DNA of 64,000 nucleotides, taken from JACQFV01 sp964593585. Lineage in GTDB: Bacteria > Zixibacteria > MSB-5A5 > WJJR01. The notes beneath the pieces were generated by a model. It was not told the DNA's origin, did no database searches, and worked only from the letters and a program-made list of their open reading frames with translations. The stretch is from NCBI GenBank assembly GCA_964593585.1, contig CAZQIZ010000014.1:8553-72552 (forward strand), given 5' to 3'. Both the position numbers and the translations under genes were made by a program. The stretch's first letter is position 1. Each line of letters starts with the position of its first letter. Shown here piece after piece: positions 43,555 through 52,157 of the stretch.

Positions 43555-44209
43555 GGTAGACGGCCTCGAAGAATTCGGGGAAATCGCGGCGGAGGTGCTC
43601 CACGGTGGCCTCGGGATCGGTCATGATCCCGAAGGCGCGTCCCTTGATCCGCGCGGTGATCAGGTTTTCGGCGCCGAAGTAGACGATCCCCTGTCGGAAC
43701 TCGCCGACACGGATCACCGCCGGCATGCCGAAGACAATCTGCGACAGTGCTTCGAACTCGCGGTCCCATTCGCCGACCATGTCGCGGAATTGGGCGCGGT
43801 AGACGACCTTGCCTTCGTTATCGAATTCGCAGAAGGCCATGATGTAGGGCACCGTGCGCAGGACCTCTTCGATCGTGTCGCGGAAGGTCGGGGTCTCGTA
43901 GCCGGCCTGTGACGGCACGGTGACCGTGACTTGTCCGCTGGTGAACTCGGCGGCGCGTTCGGCCACCAGCGTCATGGTCGCCCTGTGTTGTTCGACGATG
44001 GTGGCTTCCAGCCGTTCGCGGTTTTCAGGCACGGCCAGATCATCGGACCACTCGCGGTCGTTCTTGTGAACGATGCGGCCGTCCACGACCACCGAGGAGG
44101 TGATACGGGGACGCGGACGGGTGGCATATTCGGTCTGCACTTGCAGGACCTTGTCGCCGTGCTTGTGATGGCCCAGTTGTCCGGGCGGGATGTAATCGAC
44201 CGCTTCCAT
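43535..44209 (-). CDS. Roadblock-like protein partner (unknown)
   Basis: A 224-residue soluble protein. The N-terminal 80 residues are polar (EAVDYIPPGQLG, VVVDGRIVHKND). Residues about 105-200 show alternating helix/strand segments (TVPYIMAFCEFDNEGKVVY, then RQGIVYFGAEN and RAFGIMTDP) compatible with a roadblock/longin-like fold. No family could be named with certainty. It is the first gene of a two-gene minus-strand unit, divergent from the LOR/SDH gene. Confidence 0.5.
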   Translation of the reverse strand: MEAVDYIPPGQLGHHKHGDKVLQVQTEYATRPRPRITSSVVVDGRIVHKNDREWSDDLAVPENRERLEATIVEQHRATMTLVAERAAEFTSGQVTVTVPSQAGYETPTFRDTIEEVLRTVPYIMAFCEFDNEGKVVYRAQFRDMVGEWDREFEALSQIVFGMPAVIRVGEFRQGIVYFGAENLITARIKGRAFGIMTDPEATVEHLRRDFPEFFEAVYHATDPV

Positions 44210-44329
44210 TGCTCTCCCTGGTGACGGACGCTATCTTGCGACGCCCGATGGACTTCGGGGCGACCTGCGCCCCCCATATCCAGGTTATCGAACTATTTCA
44301 GCCAAGGTTTAGCCGGAGAGAATGCCCCT

Positions 44330-45565
44330 ATGAGCCGATTTTCGACGACCGTCAAAGCCGAAGGCCACTTGGTCGATTCCGGCACCCTGTCCGAAGCGAT
44401 GGATCAGATTGTCCGCCGCGGCGGCACTTTTACCGTGCGCGAGTTCAAGCTGGGCGCGACCAACACCGAGGTCAGCCGTGTGGTGCTGGAAGTGGGCGCC
44501 GACAGCGAGAAAACGCTGCACGCGGTGATCGACAATCTGGTCGATCTCGGGTTTTACACTGACACGGTGGCGCGTTTGGCGCTCAGGAGGGCCCCCAAGG
44601 ACGGCGCCGCGCCCGAGAGCTTCTATTCCACGACGAACCACGCGACCGAAATCCATCTGGCCGGCCGCTGGCGCCGGGTGGCGCGTCAGCGGATGGACGC
44701 CTGCGTGGTCGTGTCGGCGGATGGGCGGCATGCCGAGTGCCGCAAGCTGCGCGATGTGAGGAAGGGGGAGTGGATCGTCTGCGGGCATGACGGCATCCGC
44801 ATCATCCCGGAATTCAAGGACCGCACCCGTTCGGATTTCGGCTTCATGGCCAGCGACGTGTCATCGGAAAAGAAGGTCGAATGGGTGGTGAGTCACCTCA
44901 CCCGCTGGATCCGTGAGCGCGAAGGCAAATTGATCGTTGTGGCCGGGCCGGTGGTGATCCACACCGGCGGTGTCGAGCCACTGTCGCGCATCATCGCCGG
45001 CGGCTGGGTCGACGCCCTCCTGGCCGGCAACGCGCTGGCGGTGCATGATGTCGAGCGCGCGCTCTATGGCACCTCGCTGGGGATCAACACCGACACCGGC
45101 GTGCCGGTTGAGCACGGCCACCAACATCACATGCGCGCCATCAATGCGATCCGTCTGGCCGGCGATCTGAAACGGGCGGTGCGCAAGGGGGTGCTGCGCG
45201 CCGGCCTCATGCACGCCCTGATCAAACACAAAGTCCCCTATGTGCTGGCCGGGTCGATCCGTGATGATGGCCCGCTGCCCGATGTCATTACCGATATGAA
45301 CGCGGCCCAGGAGGCCTATGCCAAGCATCTCGAGGGCGCTGAGATTGTCCTCATGCTCTCCTCGATGCTGCATTCGATCGGGGTGGGCAACATGCTGCCC
45401 TCGTGGGTGAAGACCGTCTGCGTCGACATCAACCCCTCGGTCGTCACCAAACTGGCCGACCGCGGCTCGCACCAGGCGATCGGCTGCGTGACCGACGTGG
45501 GTCTGTTCCTGCACCTGCTGGCGGATCAACTCGCGACAGCACGCAGCAGGCGGCCAAGTCGTTAA
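44330..45565 (+). CDS. LOR/SDH (TIGR00300) family protein, ornithine cyclodeaminase-like
   Basis: A 411-residue protein. The N-terminal LOR domain (residues 5-100, EGHLVDSGTLSEAMD, FKLGATNTEVSRV) is followed by the deoxyhypusine-synthase/saccharopine-dehydrogenase-like C-terminal domain with GPVVIHTGG, LLAGNALAVHD, GHQHHMRAIN and YVLAGSIRDDGPLPDV. Archaeal and cyanobacterial relatives act on arginine or ornithine, including ornithine cyclodeaminase; the exact reaction here is inferred only from family. Full length for the family. Confidence 0.85.
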   Translation: MSRFSTTVKAEGHLVDSGTLSEAMDQIVRRGGTFTVREFKLGATNTEVSRVVLEVGADSEKTLHAVIDNLVDLGFYTDTVARLALRRAPKDGAAPESFYSTTNHATEIHLAGRWRRVARQRMDACVVVSADGRHAECRKLRDVRKGEWIVCGHDGIRIIPEFKDRTRSDFGFMASDVSSEKKVEWVVSHLTRWIREREGKLIVVAGPVVIHTGGVEPLSRIIAGGWVDALLAGNALAVHDVERALYGTSLGINTDTGVPVEHGHQHHMRAINAIRLAGDLKRAVRKGVLRAGLMHALIKHKVPYVLAGSIRDDGPLPDVITDMNAAQEAYAKHLEGAEIVLMLSSMLHSIGVGNMLPSWVKTVCVDINPSVVTKLADRGSHQAIGCVTDVGLFLHLLADQLATARSRRPSR

Positions 45566-45610
45566 TCGGCTGGTTTGAGCGTGGCCGCCAGGTTGACACC
45601 CCGCCGCACT

Positions 45611-46825
45611 TCAGAATTCATAGAGGGCGGCTTTGGTGCGCGCGTCCAGCAGATCGCACGCCGCGGTTAGAACCTCGTCTGGCAGAAGCTCATTCATGCG
45701 CCCTTGGTAGGGGCAGGTGCGCCCCGCATCGAAGCAGCAATACTGCTTCTCCGGCGGCGGGGTGCAAGGAGTGCGCTTGAGGACGGCGATGTTCTTGTCC
45801 GAAAACACATGGCTGATCCGAGGATTGGTTGGACCGAACATGGTCACGCTCCGTGTCCCGAGCGCGCAGGCCAGATGCGAGCCGATAGAGTCGACGCCGA
45901 CATGGAGGGCGGCGCTGCCAATCAAGGCCGCCAATTGATCGAGTTCCAATTGGCCGGCGAGATTGAGGCACCGAACGCCCGCCGTTGCGCAGATGGCATC
46001 GAGTTCGGCTCTGTCAGCTTCGGATCCTACCAGCACCGGCTCCCACCCGGTCCGGCGCGAGACTTCGGCCACAACGCAAGCCATGTGGGTTGCCGGCCAG
46101 TTCTTCGCGCGCCAGCCCCCATTCGGCTGCACGGTGAAGTACCTGCCGGTCGCCAAACCACACCGTTGCAGGCACTCGGCCGAGCGCGCCTTATCCACTT
46201 GGATCACGCCGCCGATCGAGCTTTGGTTTGGCGATGCGATGCCGAGGGGGCGCAGCAGCTTGAGTCGCTTTGATATCAATTGGCAATTGTCGTCGGGCGC
46301 GAAGTCGTAGTGGTTCAAGAATCCAAACCCCTGCGAATTCCGGCCGATACGGGCCCTGATGCCGGCCCATGCCCCAATCACGGTCGTAAATCCGCTGCCG
46401 CTGTCGTCGATCATGAGCGTGAAGCTGCGGCTGCGGAGATCGCGCCGTAGCGCTGCGTGCCGGCGCATATTCAACATCTCCACAAAGACCCCGAAGCCGG
46501 ATGGGTTGAAGTCGTCGTAGACAATTGTCCGGTCAACGGCGTCGCTCAGTGCCGCCAGGGGGCGATTGAATCCCCGGATCCAGCAGGTGATGTGGCAGCG
46601 CGGGAAGCGCCGCTTGAGCTCGATCAGGGTGGGAAGGACAAGGACGAAATCGCCGCGTTGGGCGAGGCCGATATACAGCACGCGGCTCGGATCGAGGCGC
46701 CCCGCCAGCCGGCGCCGACGCCAGAGCAAGAACGGTTTGAAAACCAGGCAGCCGCCCAGGTAGATCATGTGCTTGGCCGCGGTGCGGAGGAGATGGGCAG
46801 TGCGTGGTAACAGACGCTGGCGCAT
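45611..46825 (-). CDS. Glycosyltransferase family 9 (heptosyltransferase-like)
   Basis: A 404-residue GT-B enzyme. A basic, partly hydrophobic N-terminus suggests membrane association. LYIGLAQRGDFVLVLP is the GT9 N-terminal signature. The donor-binding half has VQPNGGWRAKNWP, PVLVGSEAD, LAALIGSAALHVGVDSIGSHLA and VTMFGPTNPRISH. It probably adds heptose or a similar sugar to lipopolysaccharide core. A Cys-rich C-terminal insert (CTPPPEKQYCCFD ... CPYQ) is common in GT9. Confidence 0.9.
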   Translation of the reverse strand: MRQRLLPRTAHLLRTAAKHMIYLGGCLVFKPFLLWRRRRLAGRLDPSRVLYIGLAQRGDFVLVLPTLIELKRRFPRCHITCWIRGFNRPLAALSDAVDRTIVYDDFNPSGFGVFVEMLNMRRHAALRRDLRSRSFTLMIDDSGSGFTTVIGAWAGIRARIGRNSQGFGFLNHYDFAPDDNCQLISKRLKLLRPLGIASPNQSSIGGVIQVDKARSAECLQRCGLATGRYFTVQPNGGWRAKNWPATHMACVVAEVSRRTGWEPVLVGSEADRAELDAICATAGVRCLNLAGQLELDQLAALIGSAALHVGVDSIGSHLACALGTRSVTMFGPTNPRISHVFSDKNIAVLKRTPCTPPPEKQYCCFDAGRTCPYQGRMNELLPDEVLTAACDLLDARTKAALYEF

Positions 46826-46928
46826 TGGCAGCCGGCCTGTGGCGGCGAGGACGACGCGTTGAGTTGCTCCCGGTTAGGATAATACTGGGCCGGCGCGTCG
46901 GGCGCAATCGACCGCCGCATACTGCCGC

Positions 46929-46957
46929 TTGACGACGACGGCAACATTGACTATATC
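46929..46957 (+). promoter_or_regulatory. Sigma-70-like promoter of the metzincin gene
   Basis: TTGACG (46929-46934), 17-base spacer, TATATC (46952-46957); start predicted near 46964, about 47 bases before the ATG. Confidence 0.6.
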
Positions 46958-47010
46958 TGTCCTGATTGCGCGGAGTGACTCCCCTCTCCGACTCTCAAGC
47001 GAGGTTCCCG

Positions 47011-48357
47011 ATGCCGCAGCGTTCCCATCTGGTGGGCGGGTTTTTGTTGGTCCTGACGGCCGTGTTGGCGGCCTCGACGGCACAGGCCGCGGTGCCGACG
47101 CAGATCAATGTCGAAATCGACTACATGGTCCTGCGCGACAACAACAACAATATCCTGCATACGCACCGTCCCAACCAGTCGGAGATCGACGCCTGTGTGC
47201 AGATGTTCGCCTGCCGCGGGATCACGCTCAATGTCATTATCGACGATGAGATCCCGCACGTCAACGTCCTGCCGCAGAATCCGAACAATCCCAAGACCAT
47301 CTTCGGGTGGGTCGGGACCAACAGCTTCGATTCCTACAAGCAGACCTACTTCGACAACAACGGCGGCGGCTGGCACTATTGCATCTTCGGCCACCAGTAC
47401 CAACTGAACGGCTCGACCACCGGCAGTTCCGGGCTGGCGGAGGGGCTGGCGGATGACTTTGTGGTCACGCTCGGCAGTTTCTCCAACCAGATCGGCACGC
47501 CCTGGGACCGCGCCGGGACTTTCGTGCATGAACTGGGGCACAACCTGGGGCTGTCGCATTCGGGGTCGATGGACGGCGACTCGGTGGGGCCGGGGCAGTT
47601 TGTCATTCCTAGCGTCATGAGTTACTACTTCCAGTTGGAGGGGGTGCGCAACAACCTCGAATGCCATGGGCTGACCGTGCCCGGGGTGAACCTCTTCAAG
47701 AACCTCGACTACTCCGATGGCCGCATGTGCGCGCTCAACGAGACCGCGCTGAGCGAGACCGCCGGCAACCGGATGATCCAGGTCGACTGGAATTGCGACG
47801 GCGCCATTGCCGGCAGCGCCTCGCGTGATCTCGACGGCGCCTACAACAATCCCAATGGCGGCGGCACCTGGTGCGGATTGCCGGCCGGCGACGACATTGT
47901 CTTCGACTACAACGAGTGGGCCAACATCGAGGATGCCACCTTCACCGCCAACAAAGCGGCGCTGGAGAATCGTCCCTGCACTCCCTGCATCACCTACGAA
48001 GAAGTCATGCGCTACCGCAAGGACATCCAGGATCACTGCCCGCAGCCGACACCGATCAACGAGCCCTGCATCGGCGGCGACATGATCTTCGTTGGGCCGG
48101 TCAACATTATTCCGATCGGCACCTGCTCCTTCCCCATTCCCAATGTGACCAGCGCCGTCGACGCCGCCCCGTCGGGCAGCGTAATCTACCTGCGCGCCGG
48201 CACCTACACCGAGGCGGGAAGCGGACTGGTGTGGGACAAGAAACTGCTGATGACCAGCGTCGGCGCCGCGTTTGTCAGTTCGGCGACGCTGAAGTCGGCG
48301 GACACCGCGGTGGTGGAACCGGCGCTCGCCGAACCCGTTCTCTCACCCGACGAGTAG
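47011..48357 (+). CDS. Secreted metzincin-type metalloprotease with beta-helix-like tail
   Basis: A 448-residue exported protein with a signal peptide (residues 1-27, LVLTAVLAASTAQAA). The zinc-binding motif HELGHNLGLSH lies at about 173-183, with the Met-turn IPSVMSYYF at about 199-207, so HExxHxxGxxH and Met-turn are both intact. Two Cys-containing segments follow (CHGLTVPG, CTPCITYEE). The last 80 residues contain AAPSGSVIYLRAGTYTEAG, one turn typical of parallel beta-helix proteins. ATG 47011 begins the signal peptide. The protease substrate is unknown. Confidence 0.82.
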   Translation: MPQRSHLVGGFLLVLTAVLAASTAQAAVPTQINVEIDYMVLRDNNNNILHTHRPNQSEIDACVQMFACRGITLNVIIDDEIPHVNVLPQNPNNPKTIFGWVGTNSFDSYKQTYFDNNGGGWHYCIFGHQYQLNGSTTGSSGLAEGLADDFVVTLGSFSNQIGTPWDRAGTFVHELGHNLGLSHSGSMDGDSVGPGQFVIPSVMSYYFQLEGVRNNLECHGLTVPGVNLFKNLDYSDGRMCALNETALSETAGNRMIQVDWNCDGAIAGSASRDLDGAYNNPNGGGTWCGLPAGDDIVFDYNEWANIEDATFTANKAALENRPCTPCITYEEVMRYRKDIQDHCPQPTPINEPCIGGDMIFVGPVNIIPIGTCSFPIPNVTSAVDAAPSGSVIYLRAGTYTEAGSGLVWDKKLLMTSVGAAFVSSATLKSADTAVVEPALAEPVLSPDE

Positions 48358-48362
48358 AGTTC

Positions 48363-48728
48363 CTACAGCGCCGCCGGCACGCGCTTCTGCTTCATGACCT
48401 GCAGAAACCGCCGGAAGGGGGCGTAGTGGCACCCCTGCTTGCACTCCGACTGGTCGCCGAGATTGTGGCAGTGGTTCTCGCAGACCTCGGTGCCGGCCAG
48501 GCTCTCGGGGGGCATCTCTTCCTGCAGGAAGGGAGTGAACAATTCGACGGCGACCACGAAGGTCGAGCCGCAGTGCGCAACAAGATGGTTGAAGTAGTAG
48601 ACGTTGCGTTTGAGTTTCGCGTCGACAAACTGGATTCCGACCGGTTCGACATCAGGGCTTTCGACCAGTTGTTCGAGGGTGAAGGCGACCCCGCAACCGG
48701 GGCAGATTTTCGCGGCTTGTTCGCTCAT
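48363..48728 (-). CDS. Small Cys/His-rich protein (unknown)
   Basis: A 121-residue protein starting at ATG 48728 (AAAGGA 6 bases upstream). It has an N-terminal zinc-ribbon-like CPGCG, then HLVAHCGS, and a C-terminal CENHCHNLGDQSECKQGC cluster. The Cys/His spacing suggests metal binding. No enzyme family recognised. The stop is 5 bases from that of the convergent metzincin gene. Confidence 0.65.
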   Translation of the reverse strand: MSEQAAKICPGCGVAFTLEQLVESPDVEPVGIQFVDAKLKRNVYYFNHLVAHCGSTFVVAVELFTPFLQEEMPPESLAGTEVCENHCHNLGDQSECKQGCHYAPFRRFLQVMKQKRVPAAL

Positions 48729-49032
48729 GTTGTCCTTTGCCAGGTGCGCGGCCGCCAGAAGGGCAACCGTCCCCTTAGTTATCGGCCGCGGCCACGGCAT
48801 TCTCGCCCGCGAAGTACCGAATCCCGTACAAAGTGACTGGCATCGCATGGACGTTCCCGCCCCTAGCCGACATCGCATTGCCCGAGTAGATTTGATCTCG
48901 ACGAATGTGTCGTCCAATGATGCCCTATCACGCCACAACTGCGGGTATATCTCATTAAGACGTTGATGTACAACGGCTTATATCAGCAAATGAAGCGGAT
49001 TTGCACGAATACCGTCGAGTACGTTACATGTG
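48729..49032. other. AT-richer intergenic region upstream of nrdJ
   Basis: About 300 bases with no gene. Only a small hairpin, CGTTG-ATGTA-CAACG (48961-48975), is visible. Base composition becomes clearly AT-richer than the flanking genes from about 48940 onwards. Confidence 0.45.
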
Positions 49033-49080
49033 TCACAAGATGACGTGGTCAGTATCCACAAGAGACACAAGATATTGTGA
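49033..49080. promoter_or_regulatory. Pair of NrdR-box-like sites upstream of ribonucleotide reductase
   Basis: ACACAAGATATTGTGA (49065-49080) matches the NrdR consensus ACACwAtATaTwGTGT at 14 of 16 positions. TCACAAGATGACGTGG (49033-49048) matches at 10 of 16 and lies exactly 32 bases upstream, the three-turn spacing usual for NrdR box pairs. They lie 30 bases upstream of the -35. nrdR itself is not in the window. Confidence 0.65.
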
Positions 49081-49109
49081 TTTTTTTGCGATTCGGCGGT
49101 TTTTTGTGA

Positions 49110-49138
49110 TTGACACCCACCTTACACCCCGATAATCT
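49110..49138 (+). promoter_or_regulatory. Sigma-70-like promoter of nrdJ
   Basis: TTGACA (49110-49115), 17-base spacer, TAATCT (49133-49138). The leader of about 130 bases contains the hairpin GGCGGG...CCCGCC and ends in a GGGAGGG ribosome binding site. Confidence 0.8.
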
Positions 49139-49276
49139 GGCCCCGCAATAAGGGACTGCTGGCGGGCTGAGGGCACCCGCCGGAACACTGAATTTCACAT
49201 TACGAAGACCGTATTAATTAAAGGGGCGAGGGCAACCTGTCGCCGCAAGGGGCTGTTGTCCTCAGGGAGGGTTTGA

Positions 49277-51697
49277 ATGTTCGAGCAAACACCGATGCTG
49301 GCCGAAAACGCCGTGCGGGTGCTGGAGCGCCGCTATCTCATTAAGGATGGGGATGGCCGCATTGTCGAGACGCCGACCGAGTTGTTCTGGCGTGTCGCCA
49401 ATGGGATTGCCGCTGCCGACGCCAACTACGGCGCCAGTGAGGCGGAAGTGAAACGGACCGCCGAGCGGTTCTACCGGGCGATGGCGGCCTGCGAGTTTAT
49501 GCCGAACTCGCCGACGCTGATGAACGCCGGGCGTCCGTTGGGGCAGTTGTCGGCCTGCTTTGTGCTGCCGGTCGGCGACTCGATGGAAGAGATCTTCGAA
49601 TCGATCAAGAACGCCGCGCTGATCCACAAGTCCGGCGGCGGGACCGGGTTTGCCTTCTCGCGGTTGCGTCCGCGCAACTCCGTGGTGGCCTCGACCTCTG
49701 GTGTCGCCTCCGGGCCGGTGTCGTTCATGAAGGTGTTCAACGCCGCCACCGAGGCGGTCAAGCAGGGGGGGACGCGGCGCGGCGCCAACATGGGCATCCT
49801 GCGTGTGGACCATCCCGACATCGAGGAATTCATCGCCTGCAAGGACGACCTCACGCAGGTGACGAACTTCAACATCTCGGTGGCGGTCACCGACGAGTTC
49901 ATGGAGGCGGTCGAGCGCGGGGCCCCCTACAACCTCTATGACCCGCGCACCCGTCGGCCGTACAGCAAGGATGGCCAGCCGGTGACGCTTGATGCGCGCA
50001 AGGTATTCAACTCGATTGTCGAGCATGCCTGGCGCACCGGCGAGCCGGGGGTGGTGTTCATCGACCGGATGAACCAGGGCAACCCGACCCATCGCATCGA
50101 GGAGATTGAGGCGACCAACCCCTGCGGCGAGCAGCCGTTGCCGCCCTATGATTCCTGCAACCTCGCTTCCATTAATCTGGGCAGGGTGGTGAAGGAGGAG
50201 TTGCCGCACACCTATGACCGGCGTCGTCCGTCTGACGGCATCGATTGGGACAAGCTGACCCAGTTGGTGCACATGGGCGTGCATTTCCTCGACAACGTGA
50301 TCGACGTCAACAAATACCCGATTCCGGAAATTGCCGAGCAGACCCGTCGCAACCGCCGCATCGGGCTGGGCGTGATGGGCTGGGCTGATATGCTGGCCCG
50401 GCTTGGTGTGCGCTACGACTCCGAGGAGGCCTACGAGCTCGGCGACAAAGTGATGAATCACATCCAGTCGGAGGCGCGTCTGCATTCCTCCGATCTGGCC
50501 GCCGAGCGCGGCAAGTTTCCGAACTGGGAGGGTTCGATCTATGCCGACGAGGGGATCGCGATGCGCAACTGCACCGTGACCACGGTGGCGCCGACGGGGA
50601 CGATTTCGATCATCGCCGGCTGCTCCTCGGGCATCGAGCCATTCTATGCGATCTCGTTTGTGCGCAATGTGATGGAGGGCACGCGCCTGGTCGATGTCAA
50701 TCCGCTGTTCGAGCAGGTGGCCAAGGAGCGCGGCTTCTATTCGCAGGAGCTGATGGAGCGGATCGCCAATGCCAATTCGATCCGCGACTTCGACGAGATT
50801 CCCGAGGATGTGAAGGATGTGTTCGTGACTGCGGCCGACATTGCGCCCGAGTCGCACATTCGCATGCAGGCGGTCTTCCAGAAGCACTGCGATTCGGCGG
50901 TGTCGAAGACGATCAACATGCCGCAGTTGGCGACGCGCGACGATGTGCAGACGGCGTACTGGCAGGCGTTCCGTTCGCGCTGCAAGGGCGTGACCATCTA
51001 CCGCGATGGATCCCGTCCCGGGCAGGTGCTGTCCACCGGCGCCACGCCCGAGAAGGCGCGCACGACCGAGCAGGTGGGGGCGTTCACATCGAAGAAGGAG
51101 ACAAGCGAGGTGGAGCAGATGAAGGGCCTGCTTGGTCCCGAACCGTGCGACATCCAGTCGGTGCCGCCGGCGGTGGCCGCCGAGACAGCGAAGCCGGCCG
51201 CCGCGCCGCGCATGGCGCATGGCGCCAGTTACCCCGAGCCCGAGGACCGTCCCGAGACGCTCACCGGGTTCACCGAGAAGATCAAGACCGGATACGGCAA
51301 CCTCTATATCACCGTCAACATGCACAACGGCCGTCCGTTTGAGGTCTTCGCCTCGATCGGCAAGTCGGGATACTCGACCATGGCCGACACCGAGGCGATC
51401 TGCCGGCTGATTTCCCTGGCGCTGCGGTCGGGGATTCCGCTCTTGCAAATTGTGCGCCAATTGCAGGGAATTGGCGGCTCGCAGCCGGTTTTTGAGCGTC
51501 GCGGACTCGTTTTTTCCATTCCGGATGCCATCGCCAAGGTGTTGTCGGACCATTTCGTCCACTCCGGCGGCAAGAAAGGCAACGGCCGCGGCGACACGCG
51601 CGACATCTCAAAGGAACATTGTCCGGATTGCGGCGGGATGCTGGAGCACGAAGAAGGTTGCGTCCTGTGCCGCGGTTGCGGATATTCCCAGTGTTAG
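49277..51697 (+). CDS. nrdJ: Adenosylcobalamin-dependent (class II) ribonucleotide reductase
   Basis: An 806-residue enzyme making deoxyribonucleotides. It has MPNSPTLMNAG, the Cys in QLSACFVLPVGDSM, the KSGGGTGFAFSRLRP loop, the active-site NPCGEQPLPPYDSCNL (Asn, Cys, Glu) and APTGTISIIAGCSSGIEP. The C-terminal region carries a TSCPD domain and a zinc ribbon (CPDCGG ... CRGCG) ending in Cys, suitable for re-reduction. No N-terminal ATP-cone. It implies B12 use. Preceded by NrdR-like boxes; a terminator follows. Confidence 0.95.
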   Translation: MFEQTPMLAENAVRVLERRYLIKDGDGRIVETPTELFWRVANGIAAADANYGASEAEVKRTAERFYRAMAACEFMPNSPTLMNAGRPLGQLSACFVLPVGDSMEEIFESIKNAALIHKSGGGTGFAFSRLRPRNSVVASTSGVASGPVSFMKVFNAATEAVKQGGTRRGANMGILRVDHPDIEEFIACKDDLTQVTNFNISVAVTDEFMEAVERGAPYNLYDPRTRRPYSKDGQPVTLDARKVFNSIVEHAWRTGEPGVVFIDRMNQGNPTHRIEEIEATNPCGEQPLPPYDSCNLASINLGRVVKEELPHTYDRRRPSDGIDWDKLTQLVHMGVHFLDNVIDVNKYPIPEIAEQTRRNRRIGLGVMGWADMLARLGVRYDSEEAYELGDKVMNHIQSEARLHSSDLAAERGKFPNWEGSIYADEGIAMRNCTVTTVAPTGTISIIAGCSSGIEPFYAISFVRNVMEGTRLVDVNPLFEQVAKERGFYSQELMERIANANSIRDFDEIPEDVKDVFVTAADIAPESHIRMQAVFQKHCDSAVSKTINMPQLATRDDVQTAYWQAFRSRCKGVTIYRDGSRPGQVLSTGATPEKARTTEQVGAFTSKKETSEVEQMKGLLGPEPCDIQSVPPAVAAETAKPAAAPRMAHGASYPEPEDRPETLTGFTEKIKTGYGNLYITVNMHNGRPFEVFASIGKSGYSTMADTEAICRLISLALRSGIPLLQIVRQLQGIGGSQPVFERRGLVFSIPDAIAKVLSDHFVHSGGKKGNGRGDTRDISKEHCPDCGGMLEHEEGCVLCRGCGYSQC

Positions 51698-51741
51698 ACC
51701 GACTGAGACCACTGGGCCGACCGTCCGTGGACAGTCAATTT

Positions 51742-51780
51742 CCAAACCCCCCGCGCTCCCCCCGCGGGGGGTTTGGTTTT
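51742..51780 (+). terminator. Rho-independent terminator of nrdJ
   Basis: CCAAACCCCCCGCG (51742-51755) and CGCGGGGGGTTTGG (51763-51776), perfect 14-bp stem with a 7-base loop, followed by TTTT. Confidence 0.92.
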
Positions 51781-51829
51781 AGGCACACGCCTCGGCGGAT
51801 CGCCGGACAAAGCTGAAAGATCAACAAAG

Positions 51830-51866
51830 ATCCCACGACCCGGCAAAGAGCGCCGGGTCGTGGGAT
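51830..51866. repeat. Perfect palindrome A in the nrdJ-hppA spacer
   Basis: ATCCCACGACCCGGC (51830-51844) and GCCGGGTCGTGGGAT (51852-51866). Flanks ACAAAG and GACGG are shared with palindrome B at 52101-52143, while the cores differ. Confidence 0.75.
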
Positions 51867-51919
51867 GACGGTGTTCGGGGCTGGTGTCGTGCGACGTGGT
51901 TATGAATGGGGAATCGCAG

Positions 51920-51940
51920 GGGCAGGTCTGAGACCTGCCC
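51920..51940. repeat. Perfect short palindrome
   Basis: GGGCAGGTC-TGA-GACCTGCCC, 9-bp arms. It lies in a 460-base spacer (51698-52157) made up almost wholly of palindromes, with no gene. Confidence 0.6.
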
Positions 51941-52100
51941 TCTTTGCCAGGTCATTGCCGGCCCGAATCACCGCGCCGCGCGCGAGAAGAGCAGATTCCT
52001 CTCCGCCTGCGGCGGATCGGAATGACCATGTGCGCATGGATCGCGTTATCGTGCTGGCGTCGGGCGGGTGGCGTCCGCCGGTTTTCCGAATAGGACAAAG

Positions 52101-52143
52101 ATCCCAATGACTCATTCGCTGCGGGCGAATGAGTCATTGGGAT
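52101..52143. repeat. Perfect 19-bp palindrome B
   Basis: Arms ATCCCAATGACTCATTCGC (52101-52119) and its exact complement (52125-52143), loop TGCGG. Preceded by ACAAAG and followed by GACGG, as palindrome A. It lies 15 bases after the hppA stop and could also terminate hppA transcription. Confidence 0.75.
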
Positions 52144-52157
52144 GACGGTCAATTGGA

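Noticed and set aside
48729..48938. N-terminal extension of the Cys-rich minus-strand protein
   Set aside because: The added residues have no conserved pattern, and ATG 48728 has a well-placed AAAGGA.
49145..49276. Cobalamin riboswitch in the nrdJ leader
   Set aside because: No B12-box (GCCACTG-type) sequence could be found, only short GC hairpins. Regulation is better explained by the NrdR-like boxes.
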